In this document: in pieces, positions 25,786 to 34,886 of the stretch
Position numbering within the stretch: the first letter of the stretch is position 1
Layout: every line of letters starts with the position of its first letter
NCBI RefSeq assembly: GCF_004344915.1
Contig: NZ_SKFG01000003.1
Span: 62,001 to 126,000 of the forward strand
From: Paenibacillus albiflavus
GTDB taxonomy: Bacteria > Bacillota > Bacilli > Paenibacillales > NBRC-103111
Direction: 5' to 3'
DNA length: 64,000 nucleotides
Program-made: the position numbers and the translations under genes
The notes under the pieces: generated by a model
The model's input: only the letters and a program-made list of their open reading frames with translations
The model's database searches: none
Told to the model about the DNA's origin: nothing

Positions 25786-26592
25786 TTATTTAATTTCAAA
25801 CGCATAAACGGGGTAGCTTTCTTTTACTTCAAAACCTAACCTTAAAGCTAGTTTATTCGATGGAATATTGTCATGCGTAGTCTCCCACAAAGGGTACATT
25901 TTGTTTGCAAGTAAACTATCAATTAATTTAATTGCAGCAATTGTGGCATAACCTTTTCCTCGTTCTTCTTTAACAAATGTATCGACATCAATAAAATATT
26001 CATTTTTAAATATAAATCCATTACTCTTACAAATTGTTATTAATTGATTATCTTTTTTTATTTCTATTCCTGAGCTTTTTTTAGTCTTAAACTCATCTCT
26101 AATATAAGAAAAATCATGAAATGATTCAGGTAATATATCAAAATCAACATTGTTTATTTCAATTTCATTTTCTACTGAAAATTTTGTTTCTTTTACTTGA
26201 TTAAATATATGCAAGTTCAGTGTATACACCGATTCATAATGCTTGTCCACTTCCAAAAAATGTGTTTTTGTTAAAAAGAGATTCTCCCATTGTTCATCAT
26301 CAGAAGTATAAATTTCAAACCAATTTGTACTTCGTTCTCTACAATCCGGTATTACTACATTCTGTAGAAAATTGCTCACATCTAACTCGATATCTTGCGA
26401 CGATAAACTACCTTCTAAATACATCCATCTACCAATTGCCCAAACAATTGCAATACTAGGTACTTGGTCGTTATCAACAAATACCCTACCAGGATAGTTT
26501 CCATATATAACCGATAACGCGGGTATGTAGCTCTTTTTATTAGCAAAAAAGGATTCTGCAATATTAAAACTATCAAAAGAAAGTTCTATCAT
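25786..26592 (-). CDS. GNAT acetyltransferase (GNAT_acetyltran type)
   Basis: 268 residues, longer than a basic GNAT. FIDVDTFVKEERGKGYATIA holds motif A (RGKGYA) near residue 210, and PLWETTHDNIPSNKLALRLG with FEVKESYPVYAFEI is motif B and the end. The N-terminal 150 residues are a degenerate second GNAT-like half, as in the GNAT_acetyltran family. Substrate unknown. Confidence 0.8.
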   Translation of the reverse strand: MIELSFDSFNIAESFFANKKSYIPALSVIYGNYPGRVFVDNDQVPSIAIVWAIGRWMYLEGSLSSQDIELDVSNFLQNVVIPDCRERSTNWFEIYTSDDEQWENLFLTKTHFLEVDKHYESVYTLNLHIFNQVKETKFSVENEIEINNVDFDILPESFHDFSYIRDEFKTKKSSGIEIKKDNQLITICKSNGFIFKNEYFIDVDTFVKEERGKGYATIAAIKLIDSLLANKMYPLWETTHDNIPSNKLALRLGFEVKESYPVYAFEIK

Positions 26593-26603
26593 TATTCTGG
26601 CCC

Positions 26604-26763
26604 CTAGTCTTTTAATTTATCTTCTATCGTATCATTTGACATTATAAATTGAATTGATAAATCATTTATTGATTTAATCTTAACAAAAGAATCATTTATC
26701 GATTTGTTTTTTAGTCCTGCTATTCCATAGCCTTTGAACTTATAATGATTTACTGATATTTCA
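26604..26763 (-). other. Possible unassigned coding remnant
   Basis: One frame gives KCEISVNHYKFKGYGIAGLK and runs to FVKIKSINDLSIQFIMSNDT without stop until TAG at 26604, but it has no start and overlaps the end of the DinB-like gene in another frame. It could be a degraded small gene or chance. Confidence 0.25.
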
Positions 26764-27456
26764 CATTTTGACTTTCTGAATTCTTTGTTTAATCCGTATT
26801 GATTTGTTTAGATGTAAAAAAATATGTCTTGTCGCCGGCATCAGTATTAACCCTGCTATAGTCTTATTCCCCCAATATTCAAGTAACCATGTCGCTTCTT
26901 CCTTAACTGCTTTTTGATCCTGAAGTGTTTTTATTCCCACTGCTTCAACCTTTCTTCTAAAATCACCTGGTTGAAGAAGAGATACAATATCACGTGTCTT
27001 TCGCCCTACTTCTATTCGATATTCCATTAATGAAGGAATATCAATATTAGTGCTTAGATCAGTAATTTCATCCTCCGTCATTTCATTACCTGAATGAGAA
27101 TAATCGACTCTGAGCTTCTTGTTCCACTCACCTGAGTAAAACACTTGTTGATTATTATGTACGAGTACATTCATGGTCATATCTTCAATTCGAGTAATAT
27201 GCCATAAATGCCACACAATTGAGTTTTTCGTATCCGGAGCTGCAACAGGATACTTTCGAAATGTTTCTTCTTTAATATCCTTGATTAATTCATCTTCAAG
27301 AGTAAATATGGGTGAATTACTCATTATTGATGAATGTAACAAACTGTGTTGGTGCAAAAATAATTCTACAGCAGTCTTATGTTCAGTTGGCTTCAAGAGA
27401 ATGTTTGTTAATTTTTTATGATTCTCATTCCACTGTTTTCTTTGATTCAAATCCAC
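26761..27456 (-). CDS. DinB-like (DUF664) metalloprotein
   Basis: 231 residues, helical. NSIVWHLWHITRIEDMTMNV supplies the first conserved histidines, and RHIFLHLNKSIRIKQRIQ a third near the end, as in the DinB four-helix bundle that binds one metal through three histidines. Homologues include thiol-dependent transferases for drugs and toxicants such as fosfomycin. Substrate unknown. Confidence 0.75.
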   Translation of the reverse strand: MDLNQRKQWNENHKKLTNILLKPTEHKTAVELFLHQHSLLHSSIMSNSPIFTLEDELIKDIKEETFRKYPVAAPDTKNSIVWHLWHITRIEDMTMNVLVHNNQQVFYSGEWNKKLRVDYSHSGNEMTEDEITDLSTNIDIPSLMEYRIEVGRKTRDIVSLLQPGDFRRKVEAVGIKTLQDQKAVKEEATWLLEYWGNKTIAGLILMPATRHIFLHLNKSIRIKQRIQKVKM

Positions 27457-27483
27457 AAAGAATCATCCTCCTGTTAAGTTGTT

Positions 27484-28356
27484 CTATCTAAATTCTTTAA
27501 TTCCATTTTCAAAAGCTTCTTGGTCATTATGATCTATCCCATGTAGAGCTTCCTGCAAAGCAAAGGTGCTTCTATAAAAATGAACTCTTTCTGAAATTCG
27601 TCTTCCACCTGGGTACAGATTAATGCATATTTCAAAAAACTCTTCTCCGTAACTGGATAGAATTCCCGCAAAATCATATGCTGGGTCACCAAGTCCTGCG
27701 CCTCCGAAGTCAATAACTCCTGCAACTCTGTTTTCTTTTGGATCCCATATGATATTACCTGCTCCAAAATCTCCATGAATCAAGGTTTTCTCTAAATTCT
27801 GATTATGAGTATTATTTAAAAATGTATTAAAGTTATCTACAACTTTTTCTTGTGCATCTACTCGCATAAATGGAAAGAGCTTCTCTTTTATTCTAATAAA
27901 TAGATTTTCTATAATTCTATGAACACTTTCATGTTGTTTTTGAGAAGCAACTGTTATGGGTATGTCCATTGAGTGAAGTTCAATAAGAAAAGTAACAAGT
28001 TGAGAGGCAATTGTATTCGTTAGGTTCTGACTTTTGATATTAATCAGTTCTTCCTTCCAAAAAGGAGAACCCTCAATTAGCTTATAGCCCATGAAAGCCT
28101 TACCTACCTCCATCTCATCAAAAGATTTATAGGCAGGAAAGGGAATCGGCATAGCTACAGTTTTACTGATAGATTCCAATAACTCCGTTTCTCGCTTTAA
28201 TTTATCTATACCTTGCTGATATTTAGGAAACCTAAAGACAAGAGATTGATTAAGAATAAATACGTCATTGTTCTGTCCGATCTCATTTTGTTTAACATCT
28301 TGAATATGTAAATTTGGGTAAACTTCTTGAATGCGTCGAACGTATGTAGAGATCAT
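27484..28356 (-). CDS. APH family aminoglycoside-phosphotransferase-like protein
   Basis: 290 residues from the ATG at 28356 (GAAGGAG seven bases upstream). FRFPKYQ holds the ATP-site region, LIHGDFGAGNIIW the catalytic loop (HGDFxxxN) and VAGVIDFGGAGLGDPAYDFA the metal aspartate. This pattern and size match the APH(2'')-type branch of Gram-positive bacteria. Resistance is possible, not shown. Confidence 0.85.
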   Translation of the reverse strand: MISTYVRRIQEVYPNLHIQDVKQNEIGQNNDVFILNQSLVFRFPKYQQGIDKLKRETELLESISKTVAMPIPFPAYKSFDEMEVGKAFMGYKLIEGSPFWKEELINIKSQNLTNTIASQLVTFLIELHSMDIPITVASQKQHESVHRIIENLFIRIKEKLFPFMRVDAQEKVVDNFNTFLNNTHNQNLEKTLIHGDFGAGNIIWDPKENRVAGVIDFGGAGLGDPAYDFAGILSSYGEEFFEICINLYPGGRRISERVHFYRSTFALQEALHGIDHNDQEAFENGIKEFR

Positions 28357-28388
28357 ATGCATGCTCCTTCAATTATAAATGTTAGCGA

Positions 28389-28853
28389 TTATGTGAAATT
28401 TTTTATGGTATCATGTTCATATAATTTAGTAGGCCGTCCCCATTCAAAATTATCCAGTCCTATTTCTCTGAATCCGTACTTCTCATAATAACGGATATGG
28501 TCAGTCGCTAAGTATACTTTATCATATCCTAGTCCCCCTGCAATTTGTCTAGCATGCTCCAACAATACTGAACCTAAAGCCTGTCCTCGTTCAACCTCGT
28601 CAATGAATAAAGGCGCTATCCAGGGCGATAAATCCTTTCGCTTTATGTATTCCTGTTCAATTAATTGATAGAATCCAACTATTTCTTCGTTCTTCAACAG
28701 CAGAAATGTAAGTGGGAGCACACCTTCTGATGATAAACTTTCGTCAATTTTCGGAAGTACAACTCCCTTCACGTTTGGCCACTTTTCTTCAACAAATTGA
28801 ACAAGCTCAGTATGACGTAGAGGACAATCTTTTATAGATTTAATAACAAACAT
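28389..28853 (-). CDS. GNAT acetyltransferase
   Basis: 154 residues. WIAPLFIDEVERGQALGSVL is motif A with RGQALG in place of RxxGxG, and YYEKYGFREIG is motif B. Located 24 bases from the APH gene and 11 from the HAD gene, so 27484-29638 forms a three-gene unit with no repeat inside it. Confidence 0.85.
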   Translation of the reverse strand: MFVIKSIKDCPLRHTELVQFVEEKWPNVKGVVLPKIDESLSSEGVLPLTFLLLKNEEIVGFYQLIEQEYIKRKDLSPWIAPLFIDEVERGQALGSVLLEHARQIAGGLGYDKVYLATDHIRYYEKYGFREIGLDNFEWGRPTKLYEHDTIKNFT

Positions 28854-28864
28854 TTTAACGCTCC

Positions 28865-29638
28865 TTAAATGACCCCGAATTTTTTTAATGCGTACAAAAT
28901 ACCACCTTCACTTGCCCTTTTTGTAACAAAATCCGCTTTAAGTTTTAACAGTTCCTCACCATTTCCCATTGCGATTCCCAAGCCAACATACTCCAACATA
29001 TCTATGTCGTTTCCGCCGTCACCGAAAGCAATAGCTTCAGATTTGTCAATGTCTAAATAATCAAGAACCTTTTTAATCGCTGTTGACTTAGAAACTTCTG
29101 TTTCTTCAAGCACATTCAAAACATATCTGTGAAACCTCACGAACCTGAGCTTGGGGAAATTATCAATATATTTTTGAGCTTCACTACTGTCTGCATACAG
29201 GCAGATACAGTAAACTTCCTCTCCCATACTCATTTTTTCGGGATATTGAGTTATACTTAACGTCTCTTTCAATGCCTCCATGACTCGCTTATCACCTGAG
29301 CCAGTTCCGTTCATGGCGAATGCCTCCGTAAAATAAGAAACGCTATGTCCATTTAATTCAGCAAATGCCGAGAGGTCTCGAACGGTTTCTGTAGAAAGCG
29401 CTAATTTATATATTATTTTCCCATCACACTTAATAAGTGCACCGTTTGCGGAAATAATTGTGTCAATACCCATTGACACAAACTCTTCGCACAAACTGTA
29501 CGGTCTCCCTGTCGCGACCACAACTTTTATTCCTTTGTTAATCAACCGAGTAATTGCTTCTTTTGTACTTTGCGGTAGGCTTCTATCAATCTCACTTAAT
29601 AGGGTACCGTCAACATCGAAAAATACAACCTTATACAT
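28865..29638 (-). CDS. Cof-type HAD hydrolase
   Basis: 257 residues. FFDVDGTLLSEIDRSLP is motif I (DxDGT), VVVATGRP motif II, and AIAFGDGGNDIDMLEYVGLG motif IV, with the type C2 cap between. All catalytic residues are present. It probably dephosphorylates a sugar phosphate, nucleotide or flavin precursor. Confidence 0.9.
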   Translation of the reverse strand: MYKVVFFDVDGTLLSEIDRSLPQSTKEAITRLINKGIKVVVATGRPYSLCEEFVSMGIDTIISANGALIKCDGKIIYKLALSTETVRDLSAFAELNGHSVSYFTEAFAMNGTGSGDKRVMEALKETLSITQYPEKMSMGEEVYCICLYADSSEAQKYIDNFPKLRFVRFHRYVLNVLEETEVSKSTAIKKVLDYLDIDKSEAIAFGDGGNDIDMLEYVGLGIAMGNGEELLKLKADFVTKRASEGGILYALKKFGVI

Positions 29639-29741
29639 AATATCTTGATCCTCTTTCTAGCTTTATTACTTGAATGTTAACTGTTTACAAAAATAGATGC
29701 AATAAATATCCAGTAGTTTAGATGATTTTGACTGATTCAGC

Positions 29742-29850
29742 TAACGTTCAGGTATCTACGAACCCCAGAGGCTTAAAGGAACGCAGCGACTGGGTCCGAC
29801 GGACTTCGACTCGCAGGGTTATCTGCCTGGTTACACTTTTTCGAAACACT
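29742..29850 (-). repeat. attC-like site, closing half missing
   Basis: TAACGTTCAGGTATCTACGAACCCC and GGACTTCGACTCGCAGGG and TATCTGCCTGG. The antisense promoter of the second toxin-antitoxin copy starts 37 bases later, as at 10231-10319. Confidence 0.65.
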
Positions 29851-29886
29851 TTCAATATGTTTATATTCTTCATTTTCATTATTTCT

Positions 29887-29915
29887 TTGATACATTTTTT
29901 CAATTATGGTAGTAT
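29887..29915 (+). promoter_or_regulatory. Promoter of second antisense RNA
   Basis: TTGATA-17 bases-TAGTAT, homologous to 10319-10347. Confidence 0.65.
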
Positions 29916-29922
29916 ATATTTA

Positions 29923-30045
29923 ATAAGAGACCAAGTGCGCTAACACTTGGTCAATACAATTGGCTTGGATGGGTAATCCCTTCATAGTCAATCACGATCG
30001 GAAACCCACCTTCGGCGGTCAACCTTGGGGTGGGTTCTTTACTTT
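29923..30045 (+). ncRNA. Second antisense RNA antitoxin copy
   Basis: About 120 nt from the promoter to a terminator stem (AAACCCACC 30003-30011, GGTGGGTTC). GACCAAGTG / CACTTGGTC pairs perfectly near the 5' end. Nearly the same sequence as the RNA at 10354-10475, although the toxin gene next to it is broken. Confidence 0.6.
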
Positions 30046-30076
30046 CTCTTGATATTATTGCATCCTTCACTTCCAA
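30038..30076 (-). pseudogene. Broken holin-like toxin
   Basis: The ATG has become TTG at 30076 and about 60 bases of the helix are missing. EVKDAII remains, then the frame leaves the original tail. The promoter, leader and GGAGG site upstream are kept. Confidence 0.75.
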
Positions 30077-30181
30077 GGCTTCACCTCCTTTCGAAGGGAA
30101 ACCATGCCCACCCAAGATTCAATTGTAGTTATATTTTACCTTTATCCACACTTGCGTACAAGTGTTCCTATATCGTTTTGA

Positions 30182-30673
30182 CTATGAGGACCACTTACTA
30201 TCACATAAGACTACAGAAGTCTCAATTTGCCTATCAGGAACATTCCAATACGTAGTTAATAATTTATTCTTCTCACTCGGTGAAACAAGTCTAAAGCCAT
30301 TCTTCACATAAAATCTTATTGCCCAATCAGCCGAGTTCCAAGTTCCTATTAAAATCGGTTTGGTTGTTAAATCCATCAGATGAGATAAGAGCTTTGTACC
30401 TATTCCACTTTTTCTCTGAGATGTTCGTACATAGGCGTGTCTGATTAAGGAAACATCGATCTTATCCTGAATGCCCATAACTCCAATTAATTTATTATTT
30501 TCTTCAAACCCCCAGAATACTACTCCATCGTTCATCTCCTGGTTCAACTCTTCAATTGTCATATATGGATTATGATATCTATCGTCAGGTATCACTCCTC
30601 TATATGCCTGTGCAGCATCATTGATAATTTGATAGATTTCTTCCGTATCCATGCTATTACATAATCTAATCAT
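30182..30673 (-). CDS. GNAT acetyltransferase
   Basis: 163 residues. VSLIRHAYVRTSQRKSGIGT and KLLSHLM is motif A (QRKSGIG) and WAIRFYVKNGFRLVSPSE motif B. IYQIINDAAQAYRGVIPDDR is a start often seen in tabtoxin- or phosphinothricin-type GNATs. It heads the cassette that carries the second toxin-antitoxin copy. Confidence 0.85.
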   Translation of the reverse strand: MIRLCNSMDTEEIYQIINDAAQAYRGVIPDDRYHNPYMTIEELNQEMNDGVVFWGFEENNKLIGVMGIQDKIDVSLIRHAYVRTSQRKSGIGTKLLSHLMDLTTKPILIGTWNSADWAIRFYVKNGFRLVSPSEKNKLLTTYWNVPDRQIETSVVLCDSKWSS

Positions 30674-30722
30674 AGAGATTTATCCTTTCTATTATAATTT
30701 TTAGATTCTAGATGGTTTCGTA

Positions 30723-30876
30723 TAACGTTTTGTATTCACGAACCCGAGAACCTTAAGGTCCATAAGGGCCGACCACTACGAGGTTAAGTTCGCAGGGTTG
30801 TTATAAATCAACTTCTTCGAAAGCCCTCGGGCGGACCAAGGAGCCGTAAAGCTCCGCATCGTGATTACATTGTTAT
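30723..30876 (-). repeat. attC-like site
   Basis: TTGTATTCACG / TCGTGATTACATTG. Inner GGTCCATAAGGGCC, GGAGCCGTAAAGCTCC. GTTAT end. Confidence 0.85.
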
Positions 30877-30899
30877 TCGTAATTTATGTCTTCATTGGT

Positions 30900-31406
30900 T
30901 CACCTGGTAAAAGTATTATGTACTCGTTCTGATTTTATAAAATATGGAATCCAAATTGCACATGTTATTACAGATCTCACTATACCCCTTAATGAACTTC
31001 CATCTTCTAGTTCTCTCGCTAAGGGAATTTGAAGTACTAATAGATAATCAATTACCCCAATGGCTAAACTAACACTATAAAAAATTATCATTAGGCGAGG
31101 TAATATCGACTTCTTTCCATAAAAATTAATTAGAATATATATACTGAAAAATAAAAATAGCACATTATATATAGACTCGAAAATAAGTACTGGTCCCCAT
31201 AAAGGGTGGTAATATTGTGATTTTATTGATGTTAGTACTTCCCATGTATCGGTTGTAAATACTGGTAATGAATTCTGGAATAATTGCAGCACTAATAGAA
31301 TTATTGTTAAGTAAAGACCGATTTGTACTAGAATCAACCACCCCCCCAGCCCAGATATACCTAATGGTTGATGGTCATTTTTCTGTTCTTGAATATTTGT
31401 CTTCAT
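30900..31406 (-). CDS. DUF2569 family membrane protein
   Basis: 168 residues with four hydrophobic segments. ISGLGGWLILVQIGLYLTII at residue 18 is the DUF2569 opening (GGWL), and AIWIPYFIKSERVHNTFTR at the end is the family's closing W-PYF-SxRV motif. Function is unknown; widely distributed. Confidence 0.85.
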   Translation of the reverse strand: MKTNIQEQKNDHQPLGISGLGGWLILVQIGLYLTIILLVLQLFQNSLPVFTTDTWEVLTSIKSQYYHPLWGPVLIFESIYNVLFLFFSIYILINFYGKKSILPRLMIIFYSVSLAIGVIDYLLVLQIPLARELEDGSSLRGIVRSVITCAIWIPYFIKSERVHNTFTR

Positions 31407-31421
31407 TGAGAGTACTCCCTC

Positions 31422-31610
31422 TTATTGTTCTTCATAAATTTCGAATAACGTCTCATATATTCCCGAACCCGAGAGGCTAAGTGCGCTTGCGTCCAGGTCC
31501 GACGGATTTAGCCTCGCAACTAAAAAACTATCTAGTAATTTACTCCAATTAAAAACACAAGTTATAACAACCAATTCCAATTGAATTGCTAACAAGAACT
31601 TATTATTCAC
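31422..31610 (-). pseudogene. Truncated gene fused to a repeat
   Basis: A GTG start four bases after the stop of the 31615-31818 gene gives MNNKFLLAIQLELVVITCVF NWSKLLDSFLVA and then reads through repeat DNA (LSGSG). Only the first 30 or so residues are cassette-coded. The downstream part was probably lost. Confidence 0.5.
31445..31520 (-). repeat. attC-like site, half
   Basis: TAACGTCTCATATATTCCCGAACCC, GGTCCGACGGATTTAGCCTCGCA. Closing half missing. Confidence 0.6.
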
Positions 31611-31614
31611 TGTT

Positions 31615-31818
31615 TCATAACTTCTTTTGGTTGCTTTTGTTTAATGCCACTATAGTAAAAAAAATTGCAATTCCAACTGATAACAATAAAGAAATCCAGC
31701 TCTTTAAGTAATTATCAGAAATCATAGATGAAACTACCGCATTAATTAATGCTTGAATTAATATTAATGAAACAATAAAGACTGCAACTGCGTAAAGAAT
31801 CTTCTTAGCTTTTATCAT
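31615..31818 (-). CDS. Small membrane protein (67 aa)
   Basis: Two hydrophobic helices (LYAVAVFIVSLILIQALINA and LKSWISLLLSVGIAIFFTIV). No signature I know. Four bases to the truncated frame at 31422-31610, so the two were probably one operon. Confidence 0.65.
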   Translation of the reverse strand: MIKAKKILYAVAVFIVSLILIQALINAVVSSMISDNYLKSWISLLLSVGIAIFFTIVALNKSNQKKL

Positions 31819-31921
31819 TTAATTATTTTCCCCTTTAGAAATTGCTAATAAATAGGATCTCTTTATTTAACTGAAATAAGATAAAAGAATAGTGTTTAAA
31901 TCTGCTTTCGAGAATTTCACT

Positions 31922-31986
31922 TAACGTTTTTGTATCTAGGAACCCGAAAGGCTTAAGGCGCGTATATAGCATAGAGATGGTGTTAT
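31922..31986 (-). repeat. attC-like site, minimal (65 bp)
   Basis: TAACGTTTTTGTATCTAGGAACCCGAAAGGCTTAAGG, then directly AGCATAGAGATGGTGTTATC. The central hairpins are deleted. Confidence 0.65.
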
Positions 31987-32012
31987 CTGGTGCCATGTCC
32001 TCTTTGAATTAC

Positions 32013-32558
32013 CTACACATCTGACTTTCCAGGTTTCCAACCTATATCCATCGACCAAGTATGTGCTCTTTGCATTATCTCCCATACAACTGGTCCTTTA
32101 CCTTCTACATACTTGGTTCGTTCATTCCTATGTAGTTTCATTAAGCGATGTTTTTCTTCTGCATATTTCAAGCAATCAATAGGATGATTACGTAAGTAAT
32201 CTCTGAACAATAACGTCATTTGTTCAGAAACACTACCTGTTTGTCTTACGTGAATATGAGTTCTTCTTCTACCGGGAATTTCTCGAAAGTATTTCTTTGT
32301 CTTGTCCGGGTTCTCTCTACGTAATTCAAATCCTAAACTCTCAATTCGTTCCCGGTACAATGTCTCATTATCATAATCAGTGACTGAAATCTGAATATCG
32401 ACTATAGGTTTTGCATCCATTCCTTCTATGGAAGTTGACCCAACATGGTCAATGCGATCTGCCACTTCTCCAAGTACATTTCTTAAATTACTACCTAGCG
32501 TTTGGAACAACGATTTCCATTCCGAATCATATTCGGCAATTTTCCATTGATCTTCCAT
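32013..32558 (-). CDS. GrpB (UPF0157) family protein
   Basis: 181 residues. WKIAEYDSEWKSLFQTLG, RIDHVGSTSIEGMDAKPIVD and IQISV are the GrpB signature (HVGSTSVPGL.KPxIDI). The fold is nucleotidyltransferase-like. Members occur fused to CoA-related enzymes; the activity is unproven. Common as a resistance-array neighbour. Confidence 0.9.
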   Translation of the reverse strand: MEDQWKIAEYDSEWKSLFQTLGSNLRNVLGEVADRIDHVGSTSIEGMDAKPIVDIQISVTDYDNETLYRERIESLGFELRRENPDKTKKYFREIPGRRRTHIHVRQTGSVSEQMTLLFRDYLRNHPIDCLKYAEEKHRLMKLHRNERTKYVEGKGPVVWEIMQRAHTWSMDIGWKPGKSDV

Positions 32559-32606
32559 GATAACACCTTCATTTCATTTAAAATTGAGATTTTACGATGG
32601 TTTCAG

Positions 32607-32766
32607 ATAAACGTTTCTTTTATTCACGAACCCGAGAACCTTAAGGCTCTGGAGGAGCCGACCGCTGCGCGTTAGGTTCGTAGGGTTATCCGCCTCAGCC
32701 AACTCCCTGTATTGCCTCATACGGACCAAGGGCGAGTTAGCGACTGAAGCGTGAATACATTGTTAT
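32607..32766 (-). repeat. attC-like site
   Basis: TAAACGTTTCTTTTATTCACG / GCGTGAATACATTG. GGCTCTGGAGGAGCC is a clean inner hairpin. GTTAT end. Confidence 0.85.
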
Positions 32767-32880
32767 CTGATAGATACGCTTTCTTCGCATTACATGCAAA
32801 TATCTTTATTAAATAAATCTTTATGTTTGGTTTCTATAGGTACATTTCTTCGTTTATTGTGTTTGACTATAATTAAATTC

Positions 32881-33060
32881 TTATTGAATTTTATTTGTCT
32901 TCTCATCAATATAAAGATCTAATGCTTTTACTCCTCTACGGGCAAGCATGATAAACAAAATCAAACAATATACTGTCAGTCCCGCTAATGCAAGATAAAA
33001 TAGAAATATTAATATTGGGAAAATCCCAAATGTCATACCTGCAGCTGCTCCTAATTCCAT
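32881..33060 (-). CDS. Small membrane protein (59 aa)
   Basis: MELGAAAGMTFGIFPILIFL leads into a second half of the helix pair and ends RRGVKALDLYIDEKTNKIQ. One long or two short helices, then a cytosolic basic tail. ATG at 33060 with GGAGA upstream. No family recognised. Confidence 0.65.
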   Translation of the reverse strand: MELGAAAGMTFGIFPILIFLFYLALAGLTVYCLILFIMLARRGVKALDLYIDEKTNKIQ

Positions 33061-33104
33061 TTTTTGATCTTCTCCTTTGATTATAATTTCGCGTATCTTT
33101 CATA

Positions 33105-33243
33105 TAACGTTATTGTATTCACGACGCGACCCAGCCTTAGATAGCTCTTATCTTAGGCTGGGTCGTGTGTTATCCGAGCTTCTTCCATGATTATACATTT
33201 GACAACTAAGGGGCGAAAGCCATGAAGCGCGAATTTGTATTAT
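33105..33243 (-). repeat. attC-like site
   Basis: TTGTATTCACG / GCGCGAATTTGTATTATG. Inner arm GACCCAGCCTTAGATA / TATCTTAGGCTGGGTC has one T-T mismatch. GGGGCGAAAGCC. Confidence 0.85.
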
Positions 33244-33271
33244 GTGAGGTACCATACTTCTTTGAGTCAAC

Positions 33272-34246
33272 CTAGTCCAGATGTTCTCTTAGTTGTTTAA
33301 GATTAAGCAATGCGCTTTCTTCCGCTTCTTTTATTTGTTGTAAAATACTTATAGCTTCATTGCTAACTCTACTTTCAGTTGGATGACCATCATTTGAGAA
33401 TGGAAATAGTGTTTCTAATTTCTTATATAGATTTACTACTTCGCTAAATGTATTCTTTGATTTCTCAATAAGTTCGGTATGATAGTTATCTTCTTTGAAT
33501 TCGTCTTTGAACTTATCCATAAACCTTACAGCAGTGTGACGTGCATTCATCAGCACTTGAATATTGAATGCATTTCCTTGTATATCGACTGATTTATTAT
33601 TGAAAGCCTTAATCCAAGTTTCATAAGCCGGTAGGCCAGTAGTGAACTCCCAGAAATCATGCGAATCCTGTAAACCATACTTAAGAATCAGATCAAGGGT
33701 GCCTTTAATTCTTTCTCGGGCATTTTTTTCTATTACTTCACTGATCGAGAGGACAAAAAACTCTGGGGTATCTGCCCCTCGCCCTATTCTGTCAAAAGGG
33801 ATTTCTCCTTCTTTCGTGGCATCGACGACACTTAACATCTGACTTTCATCGTTGTACCCATATATGATGCCAAACTCTGAATTTAGAGGCTCCCACATAA
33901 TTAAAGGTACTCCTCTTTGAATGGAGTCTCGAATAAGACGAACTGCATCATCCAGCACATTTGGAACACCAAGGTGGTAACCCGAGTATCCTACAGCTTT
34001 GAAGTTAAAACCAAGATTATGTAGACCTTGTGTGATGACTCCACCCCAGTCATACATTGTAGGCCCCCATTTATTGATCGTTTCCACTCGTAGGTTTATA
34101 TGAAAAGCATGACCGGTATATCCCATAACTTCTTCATATGAATATTTATCCTGATTGATGTATGGAAGTATGTGATATAAGCAAAAACAAAATGAAGAAA
34201 GATTACTCACGCTACTTTCTAAACAATTGGGTTTATTTAGCTTCAT
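33272..34246 (-). CDS. BtrH N-terminal-like / papain-fold protein
   Basis: 324 residues. LNKPNCLESSVSNLSSFCFC near the start is the BtrH-type opening (NC.E....) in which the cysteine is nucleophilic, and RVETINKWGPTMYDWGG, GVPLIMWEPLNSEFGIIYGY and VVDATKEGEIPF follow the C39-like plan. Family members include the butirosin acyltransferase BtrH. The 100-residue helical C-terminus has no match I know. Confidence 0.7.
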   Translation of the reverse strand: MKLNKPNCLESSVSNLSSFCFCLYHILPYINQDKYSYEEVMGYTGHAFHINLRVETINKWGPTMYDWGGVITQGLHNLGFNFKAVGYSGYHLGVPNVLDDAVRLIRDSIQRGVPLIMWEPLNSEFGIIYGYNDESQMLSVVDATKEGEIPFDRIGRGADTPEFFVLSISEVIEKNARERIKGTLDLILKYGLQDSHDFWEFTTGLPAYETWIKAFNNKSVDIQGNAFNIQVLMNARHTAVRFMDKFKDEFKEDNYHTELIEKSKNTFSEVVNLYKKLETLFPFSNDGHPTESRVSNEAISILQQIKEAEESALLNLKQLREHLD

Positions 34247-34284
34247 TGATTTACACCTCGTATAATTTTTTGTACTATTTCACA

Positions 34285-34442
34285 TAACGTCTCTTGTATT
34301 CACGAACCCGAGAGCTTAAGGTACGAAGGGACCGACTGCGCATGCGCAGTTAGCCTCGCAGGTGTGTCTGCCTGAATCCGCTTCCTCGAAATGCCTCGGG
34401 TGGACCGATGGCCGAATGGCCGTTAAGTGAATACAGTGTTAT
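34285..34442 (-). repeat. attC-like site
   Basis: TTGTATTCACG / GTGAATACAGTG. Inner GGTACGAAGGGACC, CTGCGCATGCGCAG, GGCCGAATGGCC. GTTAT end. Confidence 0.9.
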
Positions 34443-34487
34443 CGGATGTTGACGCCTCTTTTTGGAATTCTAAATATCACTTTTATT

Positions 34488-34835
34488 TCAATTCTCCTTC
34501 ACTGCTATTGCATCAATTTGTATATTGAACCCAATATCGCTTTTAAATACAGTTCTTGCTGGATAAGGTTCTTTGAAATATTCTTTATAAATCTCCTCAA
34601 GCATTTGTGGTGTTATCTTATCGTAATTTAATATTACCGTGACCTTTACAATGTCTTCAAGACCTGCACCGACATTTGAGAGTACCTTCTCAATATTCTT
34701 TATTGTCTGTCTAATTTGCTCCTCTGCAGAAACATCTAAACTATCAGGCCCTTGCCCTGCTACATAAATAGTGTTGTCAATTTTCACTGCTTCTGAATAA
34801 GCCAGAGGGAGATTTGTCTTAATATAGTCCTTCAT
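34488..34835 (-). CDS. RidA (YjgF/YER057c/UK114) family protein
   Basis: 115 residues from the ATG at 34835; an upstream ATG (34904) lies in the adjoining repeat. YSEAVKIDNTIYVAGQGPDS, VEEQIRQTIKNIEKVLSNVG, DIVKVTVIL, YPARTVF form the RidA fold, where arginine in PARTV binds the carboxylate. RidA deaminates enamine/imine intermediates. C-terminal IQIDAIAVKE is the final strand. Confidence 0.9.
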   Translation of the reverse strand: MKDYIKTNLPLAYSEAVKIDNTIYVAGQGPDSLDVSAEEQIRQTIKNIEKVLSNVGAGLEDIVKVTVILNYDKITPQMLEEIYKEYFKEPYPARTVFKSDIGFNIQIDAIAVKEN

Positions 34836-34886
34836 GTTATACACTTCTTTCTTTTCGTTTTTTATTTGATTTGCGTCAATGTCCGA

